Assembly: GCA_049323755.1 (NCBI GenBank)
Contig: JBMOPE010000015.1
Coordinates: forward strand, 1 to 64,000
From: BRHc4a sp049323755
Lineage (GTDB): Bacteria > Bacillota > Desulfotomaculia > Desulfotomaculales > Desulfocucumaceae
Direction of reading: 5' to 3'
DNA length: 64,000 bases
Shown: piece by piece, positions 52,102 to 61,001 of the stretch
Layout: every line of letters starts with the position of its first letter
How positions within the stretch are numbered: position 1 is the first letter of the stretch
Position numbers and translations under genes: made by a program
The notes under the pieces: model-generated
What the model was told of the DNA's origin: nothing
Database searches by the model: none
What the model saw: the letters and a program-made list of their open reading frames with translations, nothing else

Positions 52102-52475
52102 GTAATGACCTTCGCTACGACTATTACGAATATCTACATAGCCCCAGACAACCTTTCGGCTGCCTGGAACCATTACGACACCCGCAATAATCTTTGCTCG
52201 ACTATCATGGATATCTAGGAAGCCTGTAATGATCTCTCGACCATTACAAACCTCTGCAAACCATAAATGATTTTCGAAACCCATGATAATCTTAGCTCGA
52301 CCGATAAATATCCCTTACGACCATATTGCAATCGTTCGGACTGCAATACAGCCTGCCGGAACATTTACCGATCTTCCCGCCGACTAATACCGAGCCATTT
52401 TGACCCGATATTAATCTTTGGCCGACTAATACAGAGCCCTTTTTGACCCTGTATTAATCTTGGCTCGGCCATTAC
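52102..52475. repeat. Array of hairpins with shared loop motif and varying arms
   Basis: Loops related to ATCTTNGCTCGAC recur about eight times. The best ones have fully complementary but different arms: GTAAT/ATTAC (52102-52127), GTAATG/CATTAC (52226-52247), TATTGCA/TGCAATA (52324-52348), TATTA/TAATA (52409-52431) and TAAT/ATTA (52455-52474). CCAG/CTGG (52144-52167) is weaker. Neighbouring units can also pair across, as TAATACAG/CTGTATTA (52427-52456). No reading frame is open. Confidence 0.8.
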
Positions 52476-52531
52476 GAACCCGTGATAGTATTATGTGCGT
52501 TTTTTTCTAAAGTATTCTTAGAAAAAAAATT

Positions 52532-52744
52532 TTAATGATGATTTCCGAGATAATCTCCTTCCAGGCAAATATTAAAGTCTGGCGGGTGCTCCTGGCTTAT
52601 ATTGCACTCCCTGTGTTTTTGCAGGAGCTCATGGGTCATTAAAAGGTGGTTGGCTATCTCATCCAGCAGGCGTCGGTCATTATTATCCAGGTAGATCAAT
52701 TTCTCCTCAAGAGAAAGTAAGGTTGCTGACATATAGTCGTTCAT
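52532..52744 (-). CDS. 70-residue hypothetical protein
   Basis: ATG 52744 lies nine bases after GGGAGG. The product is helical (SATLLSLEEKLIYLDNNDRR, LLDEIANHLLMTHELLQKH) with a polar His/Asn tail. No family recognised. Confidence 0.6.
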   Translation of the reverse strand: MNDYMSATLLSLEEKLIYLDNNDRRLLDEIANHLLMTHELLQKHRECNISQEHPPDFNICLEGDYLGNHH

Positions 52745-52970
52745 TTCCCCGTTCCTCCCGTTCTTCACAAATATTAGCGGCCATTAGCTGTCGTATAAAT
52801 ATTCTGGCCCAATCCAACATCATTTATTTTTATAATCTTTTTGTAAAAATATGTCAATTATAGTGAATAACTGGTTGACATCATATTTTTTGTAGATTTT
52901 TGGTGTTTTTTTAGTATAATAAAAGTGTATTATTATTTTGAATTATTTTTCATAAAAGAAGGTGCTGCCT

Positions 52971-54431
52971 ATGCCCAGTACCATAAAGGTAGATATTTCC
53001 AGGGACAAGCTAACGGCCATTATAAAAGTATTAGGAGAGGAACACTTTACCAGGGAGGATATTCTGAACGCCCTCAGGGAAAGCGGTGTCGTTTATGGTA
53101 TTTTCGAAGATGTGGTGGAAATAGCATCTTCAGGCGCTGTCGACGATTTCATGGTTGTCGCCAAGGGAGACCCGCCGGTGGAGGGAAAACACGGCTGGAT
53201 CGAAATTTTGTGGGATAAAAATGAAAGTAATAGCGTCCGGGATGTCGAAAGAACTGTCGATTACAGGGAAACCAGCAATCTGGTTTCAGTAAATGAGGGG
53301 GTTCTTTTAGCCCAAAGGCACCCTCCCCAGGAAGGGAAGCCCGGAAAAGCTGTAACCGGTGATGCAATAATGCCTCCCCAGGTAAAAACCGCAAAAATTA
53401 TGGCCGGTAAGGGAGTAAAGCTGGACGCAGACGGTAATAGGATATTTTCCTCAACACAGGGACGACCGGTGGCCAAAATTGCCGGTCCCAATGTTGTAAT
53501 TTCAGTTGAGCCTTCCTATACCATAACCGGTGATGTCTCAATGAAGACAGGGAATATTAGATTTAAGGGCGATGTGGTTGTTACCGGCAACGTAAATGAA
53601 ACCATGAAGCTGGAAGCTTCCGGAAATGTAACTATAAACGGTATAGTAACCGGGGCACATGTTTCAGCAGGGAAAAGCCTTGTGGTGCAGAAAAATATTA
53701 TCAGCTGCGAGGTATCTGCAGGTATGGGCTCTGTAGAGTGCGGAAAGATAAGGTACCTTGTACAGGACATATACGATGACCTGGGTAAACTAATAATGGC
53801 TATAGAACAGCTTAAAAAGCAGTCTCCCGATATTGAAAAACTTCCCTTTTCCCAGGTTGTAAACAGCCTTATGGAAAACAGGTTCAGGAATATAAGGGTG
53901 AATGCCAGGCAGTTTATCACGGTTAAGGATTTCAACCTTCCCTTTGAGGTTGAGGAAGCAGTTGAGTCAGTTAAGATTATAACTTCAATGCACTTCAATC
54001 CCGGGGATTTTAGTAAAATGATGAACGCCCTTTTAAAGGCCCTTAGCGCAATGGACTCCGACGAGGGCAAGAATGCAATGATACAGGTGGGTTCCGCATC
54101 CGCGTCTACCATAAAGTGCTCAGGGCAGGTGATGGTATTGAAGGGATGTGTCAATACCATTGTATACGCTGGCGGAAATGTTAAAATAGGGGGACATTTC
54201 AAGGGCGGAGAGGTGTATGGCGAGGGAAATGTTGAGCTGCATGAGCTGGGCAGCAACCTGGGAGCCCCCCCGCTTGTCAGGGTTAAGCCTAAGAGTTTTG
54301 TAAGGGTTAATAATGCTCATCCCGGATCCATTATCCAGATTGGTTCCAACCGGGTGAATGTTTCACAGGAGCTGGTAAGGAGTACTTTCAGACTTAACAG
54401 CAATGGGGAAATCGATATTATACCTTATTAG
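52971..54431 (+). CDS. FapA (DUF342) family protein
   Basis: About 486 residues. N-terminal domain with the FapA signature (MVVAKGDPPVEGKHGWIE, LLAQRHPPQEGKPGKAVTG), then the right-handed beta-helix part (NIRFKGDVVVTGNV, SAGKSLVVQKNI) typical of DUF342. Such proteins are polymer-forming and linked to envelope or cell-shape processes; the exact role is not settled. ATG 52971 follows AAGAAGG; GTG 52962 would be too close. A monocistronic gene in AT-rich surroundings. Confidence 0.9.
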   Translation: MPSTIKVDISRDKLTAIIKVLGEEHFTREDILNALRESGVVYGIFEDVVEIASSGAVDDFMVVAKGDPPVEGKHGWIEILWDKNESNSVRDVERTVDYRETSNLVSVNEGVLLAQRHPPQEGKPGKAVTGDAIMPPQVKTAKIMAGKGVKLDADGNRIFSSTQGRPVAKIAGPNVVISVEPSYTITGDVSMKTGNIRFKGDVVVTGNVNETMKLEASGNVTINGIVTGAHVSAGKSLVVQKNIISCEVSAGMGSVECGKIRYLVQDIYDDLGKLIMAIEQLKKQSPDIEKLPFSQVVNSLMENRFRNIRVNARQFITVKDFNLPFEVEEAVESVKIITSMHFNPGDFSKMMNALLKALSAMDSDEGKNAMIQVGSASASTIKCSGQVMVLKGCVNTIVYAGGNVKIGGHFKGGEVYGEGNVELHELGSNLGAPPLVRVKPKSFVRVNNAHPGSIIQIGSNRVNVSQELVRSTFRLNSNGEIDIIPY

Positions 54432-54441
54432 TATTATTTAT

Positions 54442-54669
54442 GGGTCCGGAATTGGGAATTAGGAATTAGGAATTAGTACAAAATTCAATTACCACATTTC
54501 GCCTATACAATCCCAATCCCGGATCTAATATTGTCTTTAGCCGTAGAGAACATCAGCATATATGGGGATGCTATTCATTCCTACCTTAAAAAAGCGGACC
54601 TTTTTGGCCAGCACCTTTATTTACCCTATAATCACCAATTCCTAATTCCCAATTCCCAATTCCGGACCC
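54442..54669. repeat. MITE-like element with long terminal inverted repeats
   Basis: The left end begins GGGTCCGGAATTGGGAATT and the right end is its reverse complement, with near-identity over about 35 nt through the heptad units. Total length 228 bp. The centre contains the inverted form of the core (AAATTCAATTACCACATTTCG at 54482-54501, one or two changes from the others). This is the best-preserved copy with both ends carrying the GGACCC junction. No coding capacity. Confidence 0.9.
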
Positions 54670-54680
54670 GTGAGTAAAGC

Positions 54681-55895
54681 TTAAAGTTTTTTTAGCGTGT
54701 GCCAGAGAAGAACAAGGCAGAACTGAACTGCTCTCTGACGCTGTTCCAGGGCTCCGCCGACAGGTAGCCGGACTTCCCTTGTGAGGGTTTTATCCTTAAA
54801 GGAAGTGGCAATAATTATGCCCTTGCCGGAGGGGTAAAGGCTGCTTTCTGTTTCTGTAAGGGCAATGCCGATGTCTGACGAAAACTTTTCCTTAATACCC
54901 CTGGCAAGGGCCTGTGCACTGCCTTCACCGGGGGTTATTTTTATGTTTGTCAGTTTCTCAATTTGTTCAATGTTTGCCACCAAAGCCGCTTTAAAATAGT
55001 CCGAGCACCGGGGATAGGATGTCATCATGTGAGAAAGAAAGCCTCCGGAGGTAACCTCGGCCAGGGCAAGTGTTATTCTTTTCTCATCGAGTAACCTGCC
55101 CACAGCAAATGGCAGGGTTTCTTCATCTATGCCATATATATATTCACCAAGGACATTCCTAATCTTTTTTTCCATTTCACTGTTCATGCTGTCGGCCTCT
55201 TCGGCGCTGCCGGCTTTTGATGTTATCCTGAGGTGGATCTCGGAATATTTTGCTGTGGGGGCCAGGGTGGGGTTTTGACTTTGAAGAAGGTGGGCGAGTA
55301 TTTCATCCACCTTGCTTTCCCCTATGCCACAAAGTTTTATGACCCTGGATTTAATTACGGAAACATTGGAGCCCATTTTCTCCCTCAGTAGGGGAATTAC
55401 CCGGTTGCTTATCATTTCCTTAAATTCACCGGGTGGCCCCGGTACAAGAAAATATAGTGTGGAATTGTGTTCCAGCACCAGTCCCGGAGCTGTTCCCACA
55501 GGGTTATCCAGGATTATGCTGCCAGCCGGGGCAAGGGCTTGCTTGAGGTTATTGGCTGACATATCTATCCCCCGGTCTTTAAAAAAGCGCTCGGTAATGG
55601 CACGGGCCTGTTCATTTTCTTCCAGCGGTATACCGACAGTCCCGGAAAGAGCCTCCCTGCTTAAGTCATCCTCGGTGGGGCCAAGCCCCCCACCTATGAT
55701 GACAAGGTCTGCTCTTTTCGATGCCTGTGTTATTGCCTCTATAAGCCTTTCCAGGTTGTCGCCCACAGTGACCTGAAAATAAAGATCTACGCCCAGGGCC
55801 GCCAGGTTTTGCTGAAGGTATTGCGCGTTTGTATTCAATATTTGCCCGAGAAGCAGCTCGGTTCCTGTAAATATTACTTCAGCTTTCAAGAACAT
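54681..55895 (-). CDS. cinA: CinA-family protein with altered C-terminal deamidase motif
   Basis: 404 residues. The N-terminal MoaB-like COG1058 domain is normal: VIFTGTELLLGQILNTNAQY, TVGDNLERL, IIGGGLGPTEDDLSRE, LVPGPPGEF. The C-terminal CinA/PncC domain has LALAEVTSGGFLSHMM where the usual motif is AESCTGG, and GIALTETESSLYPSGKG where a Gly/Pro-rich GIAGPGGG loop is expected. The NMN deamidase activity is therefore doubtful, while ADP-ribose pyrophosphatase activity of the N-domain may remain. ATG 55895, or the codon next to it, with AGGAGCGATG overlap. Confidence 0.88.
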   Translation of the reverse strand: MFLKAEVIFTGTELLLGQILNTNAQYLQQNLAALGVDLYFQVTVGDNLERLIEAITQASKRADLVIIGGGLGPTEDDLSREALSGTVGIPLEENEQARAITERFFKDRGIDMSANNLKQALAPAGSIILDNPVGTAPGLVLEHNSTLYFLVPGPPGEFKEMISNRVIPLLREKMGSNVSVIKSRVIKLCGIGESKVDEILAHLLQSQNPTLAPTAKYSEIHLRITSKAGSAEEADSMNSEMEKKIRNVLGEYIYGIDEETLPFAVGRLLDEKRITLALAEVTSGGFLSHMMTSYPRCSDYFKAALVANIEQIEKLTNIKITPGEGSAQALARGIKEKFSSDIGIALTETESSLYPSGKGIIIATSFKDKTLTREVRLPVGGALEQRQRAVQFCLVLLWHTLKKL

Positions 55896-56266
55896 CGCTC
55901 CTTATACAATTCAATCATATTTAATTATACTACAGCCCCGGGTAGTTCGCCGGGAAGATATTATAACCTGTAAAAAAAAGAAACTGGCTCAATATTATAA
56001 AAAAGGATTGTGGTTAGTTAAAAATATATGTATAATATATCACAAGATAGTAGATGTAATGACGAAAAGCAGGGGGAATCGGGTTCGGAAGGAGAGGACT
56101 TAAATACCCGCAATCAGGCGGACTCCGTAAGTGCTACAACAGGGAAGCCGCCTTTTATTATAACAGTCGGTGTGACGGATTTCACTTGTAGAGTGATCAG
56201 GGGTAGTGACAGAAATAACAAGATAAAACAAAGATAAAAATGATGGGATTTAAGGGGAGAATAGAT

Positions 56267-56908
56267 ATGTTTTTAGAAAGTTCACCGGTAACCACATGGA
56301 GCGAGGAAATCAAAAGGCCTCAGGTGCACCCGAGCGCATACATACATCACACGGCAGTACTTATAGGCGATGTCAGGGTGGAAAGAAATGTGATTATCTG
56401 TCCTGGAGTAATACTCAGGGCTGATGAGGGGTCCCCCATAATAATCAGAGAGGGCACAAATATTCAGGACGGTGTTATAATGCACGGCCTTAAAGGAAGC
56501 TCCATAGAAATAGGAGCCCGGTGCAGTATAGCCCACGGTGCGGTTGTGCACGGCCCCTGCACGCTTGGGAGTGAAACTTTTGTAGGGTTTAACGCAGTTG
56601 TGCATGGTGCAAATATAGGCAATAACTGTTTTGTATCACACTGCGCCCTGGTGACAAATGTCGATCTGCCCGATGCAACCATGGTTCCTTCGGGGAAAAT
56701 GCTTAGTGCCCAGGGGGAAGTAAGCCAACTTCCGGCTGCAAGTGAAGCAGAAAGGAATTTCAACAACAAAGTACTGAGTGTTAATGAAGAACTTCGACGG
56801 GGCTATAAGAATATCAACCATCTGGAGATACACCACATTGAGCATAAGGCAAGGGCCAGAAAATCTTCCTGGGACACCGAGGGAAAAGAGGCCTTAACTG
56901 TTGGTTAG
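56267..56908 (+). CDS. Gamma-carbonic-anhydrase-like (CamH type) protein
   Basis: Left-handed beta-helix protein, about 214 residues, with hexapeptide repeats (TAVLIGDVRVERNVIICP, SIEIGARCSIAHGAVVHGP) and the His ligands in MHGLKG, IAHGAVVHG typical of gamma-class enzymes. The C-terminus adds a long helix with RNFNNKVLSVNEELRRGYK and a His-rich segment (HLEIHHIEHKAR). Start ATG 56267 follows AGGGGAGA at good spacing; earlier in-frame ATG codons lack one. Activity not proven. Confidence 0.88.
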   Translation: MFLESSPVTTWSEEIKRPQVHPSAYIHHTAVLIGDVRVERNVIICPGVILRADEGSPIIIREGTNIQDGVIMHGLKGSSIEIGARCSIAHGAVVHGPCTLGSETFVGFNAVVHGANIGNNCFVSHCALVTNVDLPDATMVPSGKMLSAQGEVSQLPAASEAERNFNNKVLSVNEELRRGYKNINHLEIHHIEHKARARKSSWDTEGKEALTVG

Positions 56909-56926
56909 TAGAAAATAAAAATATAT

Positions 56927-56952
56927 AACCCGCCACTGTGCGGGTTTTTTTA
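56927..56952 (+). terminator. Terminator after the gamma-CA-like gene
   Basis: AACCCGC and GCGGGTT pair around CACTGT and are followed by TTTTT. Confidence 0.88.
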
Positions 56953-57659
56953 TTTCTTCATTCCTTGTAAAAAAGGCTATGAGAAGCGACTCCTTAATAT
57001 ACTATTCGACAAATATCTCTAAAGGATAATTTTTATTTCTAAAGAATATACAAATGGTTACAATTAATAAATATTTATAAGGAATTGGAGATATATGAGT
57101 AAATATGGATTTATTTGTTGTAAGGAAAAATAATCCGCAGGGTATATCCGGCATAACCCAATTGCCACGGAATTCTTGGAATTGAAGCTTAGGACACTCT
57201 TAAGGCGCTTAGCCAGGCTTGAGAGAATATTGTTCCCGGATCGGTGCCTTATAATGCTGATAATTGCATAGTAAAGTTATTGAGAAGTACCAATTTGGTA
57301 TGAAAGAATAAAATATGAGGCGATATGAAGAAATATGATAATCCCGAATTATGAAATAATTGAAAAGTTAACCTAAAGAAATGTGTCCGCAGTTTACATG
57401 TCTTACCATAGCGAACTTCTGAGAACCTTCCGGAAAAGTCCTCAAAAGGTGATTTCCGATTAGCCAGTGAATTCAATGTCTTTCCGCCGTAATATTGGAT
57501 AAGGTGGCTTCCTGGACCTTGTCGTGGATAAACTGCAACCGGTTCTTATTTTGTGTCGGCAGTCCTTGTTTGTGAGCCGGTTTTAGAATCTCAAAGGTTT
57601 CTGCAAGGGTCTTTTCTTATGCGGGGTGTTCAGTGTTTCAAGGAGGAAAAGTTAACAAT
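56953..57659. other. Long intergenic region before the PAS gene
   Basis: About 700 nt without a supportable gene. The first 150 nt are AT-rich. On the minus strand 57470-57610 reads TLAETFEILKPAHKQGLPTQ and NKNRLQFIHDKVQEATLS between two stops, and 57300-57476 reads SLANRKSPFEDFSGRFSEV with a stop in between. These look like pieces of a decayed gene, but I cannot name it. No promoter is obvious. Confidence 0.5.
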
Positions 57660-60600
57660 ATGGACAATCATTCTAACCCACAATTCGAGATGAAAAAGAC
57701 TGCCTGTGTGCAATTAGAAGTGGATTCCTTTAATCTGCCCAACATTGATATCAATTATCTGATGAAATCATCCCTCGCCATCTCTGCCGAAATGGAGCAG
57801 GATGCCCTTCTGAAAAAGATCATAGATGTGGTCATTGAGAGCTCGGGGGCGCAACACGGCTATCTGCTGCTTGAAGAAGAGGGCAGCTTGTTTGTCCGCG
57901 CAGAAAGTCATTTTGGGGACAAGCAGGTACAGACAATTAATCAAAAGCTGGACAATGCGGCAGGTATCTGTAAAGCCATTGTCAGTTACGTGTACCGCAC
58001 CGGGGATAGGGTGCTCCTTGATAATGCCTCTCAGGAAGGCGTGTTCAAAGACAATCGGGAGGTACAGGAGCTGCAACTTCAATCTGTCCTCTGTCTCCCG
58101 GTAATCAAGCAATCAAAGGTAATCGGGATACTGTACCTGGAAAACCGCCTGTCAGAAGGGGTGTTCACAGCAGGGAAGACGCTGATGACGGAATTGCTAT
58201 GCTCCCAGGCGGCCATCTCCCTTGAGAATTCGCGGCTGGTGAGGGAGGACATCATTGAGCGCAAGCGGGCGGAGGAAAAGCTGAGGGCAGCATCCCTTTA
58301 TGCCCGCAGTCTGATAGAGGCCAGCCTTGACCCCCTGGTTACCATCAGCCCCGAAGGGAAGATTACAGACGTCAATGAGGCCACAGTGAAAGTGACGGGC
58401 ATCCCGAGGAATAGGCTCATCGGGACGGACTTCTCGGATTACTTTACTGAGCCCGAAAAGGCACGGGAAGGCTACCAGCAGGTTTTCGAAAAAGGCTTTG
58501 TCACTGATTACCCCCTGACCATCAGGCACAGAGATGGGCAACTGATCGAAGTGCTTTACAATGCCTCAGTATACAAGGATGCCGCCGGGAATGTGCTTGG
58601 TGTTTTTGCCGCGGCCCGTGATGTCACTGCGCAGAATCAAGCGTCCCAGTATGCCAGGAGCCTTATCGAGGCCAGCCTTGACCCCCTGGTCACCATCAGC
58701 CCCGAAGGGAAAATCACCGATGTCAACGAGGCTACTGTGAAAGTGACGGGCGTCCCGCGGGATAAGCTCATCGGGACGGACTTCTCGGATTACTTTACGG
58801 AGCCCGAAAAGGCACGATCCGGCTACCAGCAGGTCTTCGAGAAAGGCTTTGTCACCGACTACCCACTCACCATACGGAACAGGGACGGGAATTTGGTGGA
58901 AGTGCTGTACAACGCCTCGGTCTACAAGGATATACGCGGCAATGTTCTGGGCGTATTTGCCGCAGCCCGGGACGTCACAGAACAGCGTCAGACTTCACAG
59001 TATGCCAGGAGCCTTATCGAGGCCAGCCTTGATCCCCTGGTTACCATCAGCCCCGAAGGAAAAATCACCGACGTCAACGAGGCCACTGTGAAAGTGACGG
59101 GTGTCCCTCGGAACAGGCTTATCGGGACGGACTTCTCGGATTACTTTACGGAACCCGATAAGGCACGGGAAGGCTACCAGCAGGTCTTCGAGAAAGGCTT
59201 TGTCACCGACTACCCACTCACCATACGGAACAGGGACGGGAATCTGGTTGAAGTGCTGTACAATGCCTCGGTCTACAAGGATATACGCGGTAATGTCCTT
59301 GGCGTCTTTGCCGCGGCCCGGGACGTCACGGCACAGAATCAGGCGTCCCAGTATGCCAGGAGCCTGATCGAGGCCAGTCTTGACCCTCTGGTCACCATCA
59401 GTCCCGAAGGTAAGATCACCGATGTTAACGAGGCTACCGTGAAAGTGACGGGGGTTCCACGGGGCAGGCTCATCGGGACGGACTTTTCGGATTACTTTAC
59501 GGAACCCGAGAAGGCAAGGGAAGGCTACCAGCAGGTCTTCGAGAAGGGCTTTGTCACCGACTACCCCCTCACCATACGGAACAGGGACGGGAATCTGGTA
59601 GACGTGCTCTACAATGCCTCGGTCTACAAGGATATACGTGGTGATGTCCTTGGCGTCTTTGCCGCCGCCCGGGACGTGACAGAATCAAAGAATGTCATGC
59701 GTGAGTTCACGGAGACGAAAAACTTCCTGAATAACATTTTGGAGAGTTCGACGAAGTACTCCATCATCGGAAAAGATCTAAACCATCGCATCCTCTCATG
59801 GAACGAGGGGGCGCTGCGAAATTACGGCTATACTGCGGAAGAGATTATCGGACAAGACTCAAGCATACTTCACTCCCCCGAGGACATCGAATCGGGAGCT
59901 GTGGATAAACTGCTGGAGATCGCCTACAAGGAGGGTCTGGCAGAAGGTGAGTTCCAGCGCGTCCGGAAGAATGGGTCCCGTTTTATAGCCAGTGTTGTTG
60001 TCACGCGCCGCAACGACGCATCAGGCCGTCCTATTGGCTACCTGCTGATGAGCAATGACATTTCGGAAAAGAAACAGGCGGAAGAGCAGCTTCGTCAGGC
60101 GTCCCAGTATGCCAGGAGCCTTATTGAGGCCAGTCTTGACCCTCTGGTTACCATCAGCCCCGAAGGGAAGATCACCGACGTCAACGAGGCCACCGTAAAA
60201 GCGACAGGCGTCCCGCGGGACAGGCTCATCGGGACGGACTTCTCGGACTACTTTACCGAGCCTGAGAAAGCGCGTGAGGGATACGAGCAGGTTTTCCAAA
60301 AGGGCTTTGTCACCGATTATCCTCTGACGATCCGGCATAAAGACGGCCGGCTCATGGGTGTCCTCTACAACGCGTCAGTCTATCGTGATATGCAAGGCAA
60401 TGTCCTCGGCGTATTTGCCGCAGCCCGGGACGTCACGGAGCAGCGGCAGGCGTCCCAGTATGCCAGGAGCCTTATCGAGGCGAGTCTTGACCCCCTGGTT
60501 ACAATCAGCCCTGAAGGAAAGATCACTGATGCCAATGAGGCCACCGTGAAAGTGACAGGCTACCCACAGGATAAGCTGGTGGGGACGGACTTCTCGGATT

Positions 60601-60998
60601 ACTTTACGGCGCCGGAGAAGGCGCGCAAGGGGTATGAGCAGGTTTTCTCCAAAGGGTTTGTCACTGACTATCCCCTTACTATCAGACATAAGAACGGACG
60701 ACTTACGGATGTCCTCTATAACGCTTCGGTGTACCGTGATGTGGAAGGAAATGTTCTTGGCGTCTTTGCCGCAGCCCGTGACGTCACGGCTCAGAAGGAA
60801 GCCGAGGCGAAAATCGCCGAGCAGAGAGCCCGCGAGGAGCAGAGGGCACGAGAGCTCGAGCGGCTGGCAGAACTGGAGAGGTTTCAAAAGCTTACTGTTG
60901 GACGGGAGCTGAAAATGATCGAGTTGAAGAAGGAAATTGAAGAGCTTAGAAAAGAAATTGGTTCGCTGCAGAAGGCAGTGGAAGTTGAAAGGACCTAA
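57660..60998 (+). CDS. GAF sensor with six near-identical PAS modules, no kinase domain
   Basis: 1112 residues from ATG 57660 (AAGGAGG 13 nt upstream). Order: N-terminal GAF domain (about 35-200; LLKKIIDVVIESSGAQHGYL, LCLPVIKQSKVIGILYLEN), a short coiled coil, four consecutive PAS+PAC modules, one divergent PAS+PAC (NILESSTKYSIIGKDLNHR), two more copies of the first type, and a charged C-terminal coiled coil. The six alike modules are each 117 residues (351 bp), starting at about 58300, 58651, 59002, 59353, 60109 and 60460, nearly identical even in DNA. No His kinase, GGDEF or methyl-accepting output follows. The next two genes supply kinase parts, so it probably works with them as the sensor. 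Confidence 0.88.
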   Translation: MDNHSNPQFEMKKTACVQLEVDSFNLPNIDINYLMKSSLAISAEMEQDALLKKIIDVVIESSGAQHGYLLLEEEGSLFVRAESHFGDKQVQTINQKLDNAAGICKAIVSYVYRTGDRVLLDNASQEGVFKDNREVQELQLQSVLCLPVIKQSKVIGILYLENRLSEGVFTAGKTLMTELLCSQAAISLENSRLVREDIIERKRAEEKLRAASLYARSLIEASLDPLVTISPEGKITDVNEATVKVTGIPRNRLIGTDFSDYFTEPEKAREGYQQVFEKGFVTDYPLTIRHRDGQLIEVLYNASVYKDAAGNVLGVFAAARDVTAQNQASQYARSLIEASLDPLVTISPEGKITDVNEATVKVTGVPRDKLIGTDFSDYFTEPEKARSGYQQVFEKGFVTDYPLTIRNRDGNLVEVLYNASVYKDIRGNVLGVFAAARDVTEQRQTSQYARSLIEASLDPLVTISPEGKITDVNEATVKVTGVPRNRLIGTDFSDYFTEPDKAREGYQQVFEKGFVTDYPLTIRNRDGNLVEVLYNASVYKDIRGNVLGVFAAARDVTAQNQASQYARSLIEASLDPLVTISPEGKITDVNEATVKVTGVPRGRLIGTDFSDYFTEPEKAREGYQQVFEKGFVTDYPLTIRNRDGNLVDVLYNASVYKDIRGDVLGVFAAARDVTESKNVMREFTETKNFLNNILESSTKYSIIGKDLNHRILSWNEGALRNYGYTAEEIIGQDSSILHSPEDIESGAVDKLLEIAYKEGLAEGEFQRVRKNGSRFIASVVVTRRNDASGRPIGYLLMSNDISEKKQAEEQLRQASQYARSLIEASLDPLVTISPEGKITDVNEATVKATGVPRDRLIGTDFSDYFTEPEKAREGYEQVFQKGFVTDYPLTIRHKDGRLMGVLYNASVYRDMQGNVLGVFAAARDVTEQRQASQYARSLIEASLDPLVTISPEGKITDANEATVKVTGYPQDKLVGTDFSDYFTAPEKARKGYEQVFSKGFVTDYPLTIRHKNGRLTDVLYNASVYRDVEGNVLGVFAAARDVTAQKEAEAKIAEQRAREEQRARELERLAELERFQKLTVGRELKMIELKKEIEELRKEIGSLQKAVEVERT
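58299..60812 (+). repeat. Six 351-bp direct repeats coding PAS modules (4 + 2 split by a divergent PAS)
   Basis: Exact spacing of 351 bp between copies 1-2, 2-3, 3-4 and 5-6. Copies 4 and 5 are separated by an extra 405 bp for the unrelated PAS. Words such as ATGCCAGGAGCCTTATCGAG recur in several copies. The level of DNA identity indicates recent duplication or ongoing homogenisation. Confidence 0.92.
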
Positions 60999-61001
60999 AC
61001 C

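Larger units (their letters stand above)
52027..52531. other. Non-coding gap with palindrome and hairpin array
   Basis: No gene is supported between the convergent coiled-coil gene and the 70-residue protein gene. The gap holds a perfect 36-bp palindrome and a run of imperfect hairpins listed separately; its last 40 nt are AT-rich. Confidence 0.8.

Noticed and set aside
52102..52475. CRISPR array
   Set aside because: Units are imperfect, differ in length, have no constant spacers, and no cas genes are present in the window.
53516..54256. 246-codon minus-strand frame
   Set aside because: Antisense to the clear FapA-like coding sequence, with no ribosome site or recognisable domain.
56028..56237. 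69-codon frame before the gamma-CA gene
   Set aside because: No ribosome site, odd polar composition and no family. It might be a leader peptide but nothing supports it.
57249..57610. Transposase gene on the minus strand
   Set aside because: The frames are short and broken by stops, and no DDE motif or terminal repeats are visible; only a note of decayed sequence is justified.
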